From Nitrososphaeraceae archaeon (GTDB lineage Archaea; Thermoproteota; Nitrososphaeria; Nitrososphaerales; Nitrososphaeraceae): a stretch of 6,038 bases of DNA. The position numbers and the translations under genes were made by a program. The DNA lies in the NCBI GenBank assembly GCA_025937665.1, contig JAICQW010000110.1, positions 1 to 6,038 of the forward strand, written 5' to 3'. The notes beneath the pieces were generated by a model. The model was not told the DNA's origin. It was given only the letters and a program-made list of their open reading frames with translations, and did no database searches. Below, piece after piece: positions 1 through 4,935 of the stretch (position 1 is its first letter; each line of letters opens with the position of its first letter).

Positions 1-539
1 ATCTCTTCAGGCATATTGGACTGTTCTTCAGTAGCTTCAGATAGGTTGGGTTGTTGTTCCGTAGGTTGAGGAGATACGGTCTCGGTAACAGTGGAGTTGG
101 GGACACCAAAGACTACAACGCTATACCACCTTGCAGGCGAGGTCTGACAAAGTATTTTGGCTGTTATCTTATTGCTACCCTCTTTTAGTTGAGTGTATTG
201 TTCATCTAATACAAATTTCCATTGGGAAAAATCTGTTGCTCCTCCTGGACCGTTAGCAACTGCATTTTGGTATGGTTGTATGCTGTTGACAATAACAGAG
301 ACCGAACAGTCTTTCGTAGCATTGTCAGATGATTGACCCGCCACCATGAGTTCTTTTTCTAAATCTACTGTTTGAGATGGCACAAGATTATCTATCTTGA
401 TAGATTCCAGTTGCGCAAATTCCAATGCAAGTGGTTGAGAGCCCTGGCTCAAAGCATGCTGATTTGAAGAACATATCGCAACCAAAAACAACGGTATCGT
501 TAAACAGATAGCCCATAGAAGGCCCGACCTGCCTTTCAT
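1..539 (-). CDS. exported protein of unknown function, N-terminal part (runs off window)
   Basis: A continuous minus-strand frame of 179 codons starts at ATG 537-539 and stays open to the window edge, so the C-terminus is missing. Residues 1-5 (MKGRS) are basic, 7-22 are hydrophobic, and a likely signal-peptidase site follows ALS at residue 31, before Q32. C23 could instead be a poor lipobox, but its context (VAIC) is weak. The mature part (about 40-147) looks like a beta-rich, Ig-like domain. It has two cysteines (C78, C131) that could form a disulfide, a 'GPGGATDFSQW' motif at 98-108, and sequons at N73 and N148. After residue 150 it becomes a Pro/Thr/Gln/Glu linker, which suggests a further domain outside the window. 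I recognise the general style of conserved exported proteins in soil thaumarchaea but cannot name a function. A TATA box lies about 40 nt upstream. Confidence 0.8.
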   Translation of the reverse strand, partial: MKGRSGLLWAICLTIPLFLVAICSSNQHALSQGSQPLALEFAQLESIKIDNLVPSQTVDLEKELMVAGQSSDNATKDCSVSVIVNSIQPYQNAVANGPGGATDFSQWKFVLDEQYTQLKEGSNKITAKILCQTSPARWYSVVVFGVPNSTVTETVSPQPTEQQPNLSEATEEQSNMPEE

Positions 540-883
540 TAATAATCTTCCACTCACAATCTTCAGATACTGAAATTTTATTTAAGGATTATATCCAAGT
601 TCAATGGGTGCATCAGATTCTAAAGAAAGACTAGTTATGCTCTACTGAATTTATCATCGTTGTAAGTGCTTTCATAAAGGGCAAATTATCGCATAAGGAA
701 TTTTCTGTTCAGCCGTTCCGCTAACCTATACCATTTAAGAGATAAAACACATTGATTGTGGCCATGTCGTCTTGGTTGCCTATTAATGTCAATAGTATAA
801 ACCAATAGAAATAATTTAGGATAACCCACTTAATCCACGAAAACATCAAATTACGCTTAAGAACTTGGGAAATTGAAAATAAA
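540..883. other. intergenic spacer between divergent genes
   Basis: This 344-nt AT-rich stretch separates the minus-strand exported-protein gene from the plus-strand coiled-coil gene. Apart from the TATA box near 576-590 I see no gene, RNA or repeat. From 815 to 883 the plus-strand frame of the next gene stays open, with stops only at 806-808 (TAG) and 812-814 (TAA). It contains no ATG or GTG, so it may be former coding sequence. Very short ORFs (14 codons) at 604 plus and 675 minus look like chance. Confidence 0.6.
576..590 (-). promoter_or_regulatory. TATA box for the exported-protein gene
   Basis: Minus-strand sequence CCTTAAATAAAA (576-587) fits an archaeal BRE/TATA element. It lies about 37-47 nt upstream of ATG 539, predicting a transcript start near 555-560 and a leader of roughly 20 nt. 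An alternative AT-rich box (GGATATAATCC) lies just upstream at about 586-596. Confidence 0.5.
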
Positions 884-1162
884 TTGACCGAAGACCCCAT
901 AATTACGCAATTAAGAGTTGCGGATGAGGAAATCCTAGCACAGATGGAAAAGACGGGAACGAACTTTGGAGAATATAATGCACTAGTTATGAAAAGGCAC
1001 AAACTCTACTTGAAGTATGAGAAACGAGCAAAAAATGATACTACGAGATATCTAGTAAGTACAATCAGGCAAAACATATTAACACAAATCAAAGTTACAG
1101 TTTTAGAAGAAGAATTAGTAAAACTAACTATTCGTGTGGAGAAACTCGAAACAAAGACTTAA
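884..1162 (+). CDS. small charged coiled-coil protein, function unknown
   Basis: This 92-aa frame starts at TTG 884 and ends at TAA 1160-1162. No ATG or GTG lies in frame upstream before the stops at 806-814, and the next in-frame ATG would remove the first 20 residues. The protein is soluble and highly charged, with no membrane segment, signal peptide or cysteines. Residues 1-55 (for example 'TGTNFGEYNALVMKRHKLYL' at 24-43) look helical. Residues 62-90 carry leucine/isoleucine-spaced heptads (ILTQIKVTVLEEELVKLTIR) typical of a coiled coil. The open frame upstream (815-883) also reads like charged helical protein, so the native start may be lost or non-standard. No Shine-Dalgarno sequence or convincing TATA box precedes it. 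It converges with the small Cys-rich gene. I do not recognise the family. It could be a conserved archaeal small protein or a truncated relic. Confidence 0.55.
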   Translation: MTEDPIITQLRVADEEILAQMEKTGTNFGEYNALVMKRHKLYLKYEKRAKNDTTRYLVSTIRQNILTQIKVTVLEEELVKLTIRVEKLETKT

Positions 1163-1180
1163 CGAATTAAATTAAATAAT

Positions 1181-1211
1181 AAAAAAAACATCCTATTTGA
1201 TCAGAATAGGA
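1181..1211 (-). terminator. hairpin plus T-run terminator of the Cys-rich gene
   Basis: A perfect 7-bp inverted repeat, TCCTATT (1191-1197) and AATAGGA (1205-1211), surrounds a 7-nt loop. On the minus strand it is followed by TG and eight T residues (1188-1181), the layout of an intrinsic terminator. The TAG stop of the minus gene (1193-1195) lies inside the hairpin. The plus-strand gene ends at 1162, upstream of the structure, so it may also serve that gene. Confidence 0.6.
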
Positions 1212-1360
1212 TTGGCAAAATCAAAGTCATGTAAGCCATTTCTTATCAATGTATTATCTGTACACGGAACATTATCCTTCATAAAACTTGACCACATAAC
1301 CTCACAGGTTCTGCACATAAATTCTCCAGGAGCGACATCGGGTTTTATTGATCTTTTCAT
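1193..1360 (-). CDS. small Cys-rich (putative zinc-binding) protein, 55 aa
   Basis: The chosen start is ATG 1358-1360 (MKRSIKPDV). The frame continues 17 codons further to TTG 1411, but a TATA-like GATATACT at 1381-1388 is centred about 25 nt upstream of ATG 1360, as expected for a leaderless archaeal transcript. The 55-aa product contains C16-x2-C19-x13-C33, and H44 lies 11 residues after C33. This is compatible with a small zinc site, but the fourth ligand is uncertain. The sequence 'GEFMCRTCEVMW' resembles a zinc-knuckle half. There is no signal peptide or membrane segment, so it is probably cytoplasmic. The gene ends within its own terminator hairpin and converges with the coiled-coil gene. 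Function is unknown. DNA, RNA or protein binding is only a guess from the Cys pattern. Confidence 0.6.
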   Translation of the reverse strand: MKRSIKPDVAPGEFMCRTCEVMWSSFMKDNVPCTDNTLIRNGLHDFDFANPILIK

Positions 1361-1380
1361 AATATTATGAGTCAGCCCGA

Positions 1381-1390
1381 AGTATATCAA
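1381..1390 (-). promoter_or_regulatory. TATA-like box, leaderless promoter of the Cys-rich gene
   Basis: Minus-strand TTGATATACT is centred about 25 nt before ATG 1360, the distance at which archaeal TBP/TFB would start transcription on or next to the A of the ATG. Confidence 0.4.
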
Positions 1391-1411
1391 CCCTTCCCTC
1401 CAACGCAACAA

Positions 1412-1878
1412 TCAGTTTAAGTTACATTTCAATAAACGAAAATTAATTAATTATTAGTTATTAGCAACTGCTGGGTTAAGTCGAATTAGTGATGAACAAA
1501 TACGAACCCTTGCCCAACAATCGCTATTAAGTAATTAAGGGCAACAAACTATTTATGATAATTTTAACAGTATTCTCTAATTTTTATTAATATCAAAATG
1601 TAGACACTGAAGTACGAATTTCGGATTAGATATTCTACCAAGTACGTACAGATCCACAAAAAAAGTGGGAAAAGAGTTTGTTGGGTTACCAGAAATAATA
1701 ATTTTTTGTAACTCTTGATGCCCTAGTTGAACCGGTTAAATAACTTGCTGTAGTCGAGACAAACTTAGACATATTGAGTAGATAATATCGTTTTAATCGG
1801 ATTGTGTTGCAATGTATGTGTGTTTTTCTAGAAAATCAAACAGTCCAATTTATTAAGATGATATTGTTAACCAGTATC
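1412..1878. other. spacer with two coding-like scraps
   Basis: No intact gene is visible here. Two plus-strand stretches read like protein. At 1458-1538 a frame without a standard start encodes about 26 residues, including 'GLSRISDEQIRTLAQQ', and ends in TAA. At 1591-1698 a frame encodes 'NVDTEVRISD', a TAG (1627-1629), then 'IFYQVRTDPQKKWEKSLLGY', ending in TAA. They may be decayed ends of lost genes or chance. An 8-bp palindrome AACCGGTT lies at 1730-1737. The AT-rich stretch at about 1781-1797 could hold the promoter of the following exported-protein gene, but no box is clear. Confidence 0.35.
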
Positions 1879-2742
1879 ATGTATTTTTCTAAACTATGTA
1901 GCAATTTCACCACATACTTACTTATTTCAATCCTTTCGTTGTCACTTGTAATATCTTACACTGCAACGGGTAACTTTATATCAACAAGGACTTTTGCTCA
2001 GGTTAACGACCCACATCAAATAAGCAATGATGAGGTCAAGGATAATTACCTACTTTACATAAAGGAGGTTACAAAAAAAGGATCTGATTCTGAATGTCAG
2101 CCGGGCTTAGGAGTGGGTGTACTTCAAGGTGATGATATAATATGTAATCCTGGTCTTGAAAATTTGCAAGATAAAGCCGAACTGGATGACGATGTAGTAG
2201 GTGAATTGAGCGAAAATATCGGCAAGGATAAAGAAGTGTTTGCTGATAAATTAGAAAAACTAAGAGAGAGAATGGAAAAGGCGATTTCTGAAGAAGAGGA
2301 AGAGGGTGTAATATTGCCTGAGGATGTACGTAAGAAAATTGATGCCGATGACATCCAAGCGATGGAGCAGCATAAAACAAAAGAAGGTGAAGAATGTAGA
2401 GGTGGGGACGTTTTGGAAGGCGCTTCAAATGAAAAAGATCTTAAAGTATTAGCAGAATGCCAGGATGCCATTGGTGATGTTATGCACACTAAAAAGATGG
2501 ATGATGGAGACTACAAATTCCTATTGAAATTAGATGAACAGTACCAATTTCTAATCAACGATCATAATGACGAAAAAACTGATGGATTGCTAGTTGTTGA
2601 AGTCGTACCTAAGGACCAAGAACTACAAAACATTTACCTGCCAAAAGAAGGCGACAAGGTTCACGTCTGGGGCGCCTGGGTGACAGACGAGCCAAAGGGA
2701 TGGCACGAAATTCATCCTACGTGGCAAATTGTAAAGCAGTAA
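1879..2742 (+). CDS. exported acidic protein with C-terminal 'EIHP' beta-domain
   Basis: The frame is open from GTG 1804 (312 codons), with alternative starts at ATG 1858 and ATG 1879. I prefer 1879 because it gives a normal signal peptide: a short N-region (MYFSKLCSNF), hydrophobic residues 13-27, and probable cleavage after TFA at residue 40. The mature protein of about 247 aa has a first region with two Cys (C73, C89), then an acidic helical/coiled-coil segment (about 100-165) with a run of five Glu. The C-terminal domain (about 170-287) begins with C173 and C194 and carries a DGD motif (209-211) and 'HVWGAWVTD...GWHEIHP' near 262-280. That pattern recurs in exported archaeal and bacterial small-beta-domain proteins of unknown role. 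It probably acts outside the membrane, and the four Cys may form two disulfides. A T6 run follows the stop. The start is uncertain; the coding call is firm. Confidence 0.8.
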   Translation: MYFSKLCSNFTTYLLISILSLSLVISYTATGNFISTRTFAQVNDPHQISNDEVKDNYLLYIKEVTKKGSDSECQPGLGVGVLQGDDIICNPGLENLQDKAELDDDVVGELSENIGKDKEVFADKLEKLRERMEKAISEEEEEGVILPEDVRKKIDADDIQAMEQHKTKEGEECRGGDVLEGASNEKDLKVLAECQDAIGDVMHTKKMDDGDYKFLLKLDEQYQFLINDHNDEKTDGLLVVEVVPKDQELQNIYLPKEGDKVHVWGAWVTDEPKGWHEIHPTWQIVKQ

Positions 2743-2756
2743 TTTCAATTTCAGAG

Positions 2757-2766
2757 AAAATTTTTT
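2757..2766 (+). terminator. T-tract terminator after the exported acidic protein
   Basis: An A4-T6 run starts 14 nt after the TAA at 2740-2742. Archaeal RNA polymerase commonly stops at such T-tracts without a hairpin. Confidence 0.35.
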
Positions 2767-2792
2767 ATGAAGTCTTGATTATTATTATGTAG

Positions 2793-2954
2793 GGACATAT
2801 TAGGAACTCATTCACATCGGATGGGCATTGGTTTTCTCAATCGAGCTTTAAAATAGATTTTTGCACAGTAGCCCACTGGAAGGATGGGAGAATCGTTGAG
2901 GAAAATTTGTTCTATGATTTGGTTGGAATGATGAAACAAATTGGATTGATGTAA
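2793..2954 (+). pseudogene. C-terminal remnant of a SnoaL-like polyketide cyclase/ester cyclase (NTF2 fold)
   Basis: The frame from 2793 to TAA 2952-2954 encodes 53 residues that look like the last third of a SnoaL-like/ester-cyclase protein. It includes 'KIDFCTVAHWKDGRIVEENL' and ends 'FYDLVGMMKQIGLM'. The 'ar W k dG k I vEE n lfyD' block and the 'D....m.QiGl' tail are characteristic of that NTF2-like family, usually about 130-150 aa. The remnant begins after a TAG at 2790-2792, which directly follows an ATG at 2787-2789. There is no usable start codon before the two internal Met near the end, and no matching N-terminal sequence in the 50 nt upstream of it. It therefore appears to be a 5'-truncated, dead gene. 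Family assignment is by eye from the conserved C-terminus. Confidence 0.7.
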
Positions 2955-2990
2955 GCGGATGTGTTACAACCCTGAATGAAATCCCGCTTA
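2952..2990. repeat. inverted repeat between cyclase pseudogene and tRNA
   Basis: TAAGCGG (2952-2958) is the exact reverse complement of CCGCTTA (2984-2990). Two further inner A-T pairs are possible if C2983 bulges. The left arm includes the pseudogene's TAA. It may be an old terminator of the cyclase gene or a bidirectional one, since the tRNA on the other strand ends at 3017. Confidence 0.45.
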
Positions 2991-3016
2991 GTTACTATGC
3001 ATGGTATCAAAATATT

Positions 3017-3106
3017 CGGGTTCGGTGGGATTCGGACCCACGACATTTTAACCCCATGATAGACTGGTTAAGAGCCAGACGCTCTACCTGGCTGAGCTAC
3101 GAACCC
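3017..3106 (-). tRNA. tRNA-Lys(CUU) with a predicted 16-nt intron
   Basis: On the minus strand a 7-bp acceptor stem (GGGTTCG from 3106, with CGAACCC 3024-3018) is followed by TA, a D-arm (GCTC, loop AGCCAGGTA, GAGC), anticodon arm TCTGG-CTCTTAA-CCAG and T-arm GTGGG-TCCGAAT-CCCAC. The discriminator is G (3017) and CCA is not encoded. The anticodon is CTT (3072-3070), reading AAG (Lys). The 3' side of the anticodon stem and the variable loop are too long: 26 nt lie between loop and T-stem instead of about 10. Removing 16 nt (3063-3048) restores a perfect 5-bp anticodon stem (TCTGG/CCAGA) and a 5-nt variable loop, giving 74 nt plus CCA. A strong TATA box lies about 31 nt upstream. A pseudogene is less likely because every stem is perfect once the insert is removed. 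Confidence 0.9.
3048..3063 (-). other. predicted non-canonical tRNA intron (between positions 42 and 43)
   Basis: The 16-nt insert TCTATCATGGGGTTAA lies in the 3' strand of the anticodon stem, not at the usual 37/38 site. It can fold as a relaxed bulge-helix-bulge. AACC of exon 1 (3069-3066) pairs with GGTT of the intron (3053-3050) as a 4-bp central helix. 3-nt bulges AG^T and AA^A lie on opposite strands, and a 3-bp intron helix (CTA/TGG with a G-U) closes a UCA loop. The two bulges place the cuts exactly where the cloverleaf needs them. The outer exon helix is weak. Splicing would be by the archaeal tRNA endonuclease. Confidence 0.7.
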
Positions 3107-3132
3107 ACAAAAGTTGTGTGTTTCAGTTGTGG

Positions 3133-3140
3133 TATTTAAA
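3133..3140 (-). promoter_or_regulatory. TATA box of the tRNA-Lys gene
   Basis: Minus-strand TTTAAATA, a near-consensus archaeal TATA box, is centred about 31 nt upstream of the tRNA 5' end at 3106. Transcription would start a few nucleotides before the mature end, leaving a short leader for RNase P. Confidence 0.6.
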
Positions 3141-3188
3141 TGAAACTTGAACTGTCAGAAGCAAATAAGATTTAGAAACTTAGCAAAT

Positions 3189-3197
3189 GAAAAAGAG
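3189..3197 (-). terminator. T-tract downstream of the SRPBCC gene
   Basis: On the minus strand CTCTTTTTC lies about 20 nt after the stop at 3214-3216 and ahead of the tRNA promoter. It is a plausible archaeal T-run terminator and has no hairpin. Confidence 0.3.
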
Positions 3198-3213
3198 TAA
3201 TCAGGTAGCCGAT

Positions 3214-3807
3214 TTATTGTTGAGCCAATTTTTCGACTTGGTGATCTTTAATTATCTTGATTATAGTTTCTGACACAGAAAGTTTTGCTTTTTCTTTCTC
3301 CTTCAGTATCTCCCTATAAGCATCCAAGGTTATATAAACCGGAATTGAACCTGTCCCTTCAAGTAGAGCTTTAACTCTGTACAAGCCATTCTCTATTCCT
3401 CTTTCCGCTATTTTCTTGAGTTTTATCTTGTCAATAAACCCTCCTAACGGACCCATTGGCATATCATAATCAACCCTTATACTGGTCACTGTTTCCTTTT
3501 CTTTTATGGGTTCAAAATTTACGGTAATTATCCAACTTTTGAATGGTCCTTCAATCATTTTGGCCACGATTTTTCGATGAGGAATGTATTCTGTTGTTTC
3601 GCAATCCCATTCTAATTTCTTACCATCAAAATCTCCGCTTATCCTGAATATTGTTCCAACTCCGAATCCATTCTTTACCTCTATTGGTATTACATTCAAG
3701 CCCATATTTTCCGGAAATTGGTCGGCCATGTGTTCGGGTCTTGCAAAATAGGTAAAAACTTCACTAATAGGAGCATTAATTGTCATGCTCTTATTGATCG
3801 TGGTCAA
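3214..3807 (-). CDS. SRPBCC-fold (polyketide cyclase/START-like) protein with RHH-like C-terminal tail
   Basis: The 197-aa frame starts at TTG 3807 (MTTINKSMTINAPISEVF). An ATG seven codons later (3786) would cut into the first beta strand, and a TATA box about 31 nt upstream favours the TTG start with a very short leader. Residues 1-150 have the SRPBCC layout: opening strand 'INKSMTINAP', helix 'SEVFTYFARPEHMADQFP', central strands, 'YDMPMGPLGGFID' at 114-126, and a long closing helix (about 127-150). Such proteins bind hydrophobic ligands in a deep cavity; the ligand here is unknown. Residues about 155-190 form a strand-helix-helix segment ('IPVYITLDAYREILKEK', then 'LSVSETIIKIIKDH') resembling a ribbon-helix-helix/VapB-like antitoxin domain, which is unusual on this fold. 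No membrane segment or signal peptide is present. It appears monocistronic. The fold call is strong; the tail call is an inference. Confidence 0.85.
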   Translation of the reverse strand: MTTINKSMTINAPISEVFTYFARPEHMADQFPENMGLNVIPIEVKNGFGVGTIFRISGDFDGKKLEWDCETTEYIPHRKIVAKMIEGPFKSWIITVNFEPIKEKETVTSIRVDYDMPMGPLGGFIDKIKLKKIAERGIENGLYRVKALLEGTGSIPVYITLDAYREILKEKEKAKLSVSETIIKIIKDHQVEKLAQQ

Positions 3808-3832
3808 TGTAAGATTCAGGATTTGTTAAACT

Positions 3833-3843
3833 GGATTTAAAGG
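3833..3843 (-). promoter_or_regulatory. TATA box of the SRPBCC gene
   Basis: Minus-strand CCTTTAAATCC is centred about 31 nt upstream of TTG 3807. The predicted transcript would start around 3812, only a few nucleotides before that codon, which supports the TTG over the later ATG. Confidence 0.5.
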
Positions 3844-3954
3844 TTTCTTAGTGATTCCATTTGATAAATTGGCAACTCTGGTGACCATGGCCTTTTTTGT
3901 AATACTTGCTTCCTTATAGGCATACTGATTTTTGAAATGAAGGAAGACTAAGCT

Positions 3955-3997
3955 TCCCTTAGATGAGTCTGAAAATTATATTTCTCACTCTAAGGGA
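3955..3997 (-). terminator. long hairpin across the end of the alcohol dehydrogenase gene
   Basis: TCCCTTAGA (3955-3963) is the exact reverse complement of TCTAAGGGA (3989-3997). Inner TGAG (3964-3967) pairs with CTCA (3984-3987) past one bulged C, giving about 13 bp around a 16-nt AT-rich loop. The gene's TGA stop (3985-3987) is inside the stem. A second small stem (GGAAG/CTTCC, 3942-3957) overlaps it. No T-run follows, so it may be a processing or stability element rather than a classic terminator. Confidence 0.45.
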
Positions 3998-4935
3998 TTT
4001 TTGTTGACTATTTCATCTAGGCAACTTATTATGTCTTGTTTCGTCACCTCAATTGGATTGTTATCGAGATGTCCTCTATCAGGCATAATTACATCTGCCG
4101 CTTCATCAAGAGACTGCTTAAGACTTAGTTTTTCAAACTTTAGCTTTTGACATACTTTCTTAAATCTCTCATAATAAATTGACTTGTTAAACTTGTGTGC
4201 TACCGTTGTGCAAGAAGAAAGTGAATATCCATGAGGAACACCTTCATTGGAAAATACGTAAGAAAGTGCATGTCCTAGGGTAGTTGATGAATTGCCAAAT
4301 CCAATACCAGAAAGCATTGCACCGTAAGGTAATAGCTCGTGCCTGTCATTTATTATTGCATTTTCGAGAATATCAAATGCTTCTTTGCAGAATAATTTTG
4401 TAAGCGGGTTTCCCAATTTGCTATCATATCCTTCAGATGCTTGAGCAAGAGCATCACAAGCTGAATTCCTCATAATATTAAATGGCGTTCCGGGCAAAAA
4501 GTATGGGTCCACTATTGCAGCATCCGCTAGAAATGCTTCATCCTGTAATAGTTTTTTCTTGTGATCAAAACTAACTACAGCATAAGTTGTCATTTCGGCA
4601 CCTGTTCCAAAAGTAGTTGGAATGAGAATCTTTGGAACACCTGTTAATTTTCCTAGATATTTACATACATCCATAGAGCTTCCTCCGCCAAGTCCGATAT
4701 ATGCGGAAATTTCTTTGCCTTCAAATTTTCTCTTTATTTCTTCAATTGTTTCAATAGCAGGATCAGGTGTTACCTTGTCGTATATTTCGTATTTCTGAAG
4801 TCCCATGTAGGTTAACCATTTTTCATAGATATCAGGAGTAGTTGTAGTTATTACAAGAGAATTTTCGGGATACTGAAATTCACTGGCGGCATTGGTCCCG
4901 AAAGCTATTTTTCTTGGCATCATTACTTTCCACAT
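3985..4935 (-). CDS. iron-containing alcohol dehydrogenase family protein, short form, variant metal site
   Basis: The 316-aa product begins MWKVMMPRKIAFG, matching the 'W...P..I.fG' opening of group III (Fe-dependent) alcohol dehydrogenases. The family's NAD(P)-binding motif GGGSSMD is at 83-89 and PTTFGTGAE (usually PTTAGTGSE) at 106-114. Expected metal ligands are D161 (CDALAQ), H222 (GHAL) and H235 (VPHG). The usual second ligand, His four residues after the Asp, is Gln165. Length is below the usual roughly 370-390 aa because the helical C-terminal domain is shortened. The likely reaction is NAD(P)H-linked alcohol/aldehyde interconversion in the cytoplasm, substrate unknown. Relatives include phosphonoacetaldehyde reductases and glycerol-1-phosphate dehydrogenases, and I cannot place it among them. 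AAGGAG sits one base before ATG 4935, too close for that codon; ATG 4923 is 13 nt away. I keep 4935 because residues 1-4 fit the family. Confidence 0.88.
   Translation of the reverse strand: MWKVMMPRKIAFGTNAASEFQYPENSLVITTTTPDIYEKWLTYMGLQKYEIYDKVTPDPAIETIEEIKRKFEGKEISAYIGLGGGSSMDVCKYLGKLTGVPKILIPTTFGTGAEMTTYAVVSFDHKKKLLQDEAFLADAAIVDPYFLPGTPFNIMRNSACDALAQASEGYDSKLGNPLTKLFCKEAFDILENAIINDRHELLPYGAMLSGIGFGNSSTTLGHALSYVFSNEGVPHGYSLSSCTTVAHKFNKSIYYERFKKVCQKLKFEKLSLKQSLDEAADVIMPDRGHLDNNPIEVTKQDIISCLDEIVNKNPLE

Noticed and set aside
721..1002. 93-aa minus-strand open frame
   Set aside because: It overlaps the plus-strand coiled-coil gene antisense, has an unlikely composition and no promoter. It appears to be a shadow frame.
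1730..1737. AACCGGTT palindrome as a relative of the 5264-5370 repeat
   Set aside because: Only the 6-bp ACCGGT core is shared. The flanks do not match the repeat unit.
1686..1772. 28-codon minus-strand ORF beginning MSKFVSTTAS
   Set aside because: It is Ser/Thr-rich with no recognisable features or signals, and it overlaps the coding-like scrap on the other strand. Chance is the simpler explanation.
2069..2489. Two minus-strand open frames of about 120 aa
   Set aside because: Both lie fully antisense to the exported acidic protein gene and are rich in Ser/Pro/Leu/His, as expected from reading Glu/Lys/Asp codons backwards.
3017..3106. Class II tRNA (Leu with UAA anticodon and a long variable arm) instead of an intron-bearing tRNA-Lys
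   Set aside because: The D-arm is class I, the Leu reading gives an anticodon stem with a mismatch and a pyrimidine at 37, and the extra bases do not form a variable-arm stem.
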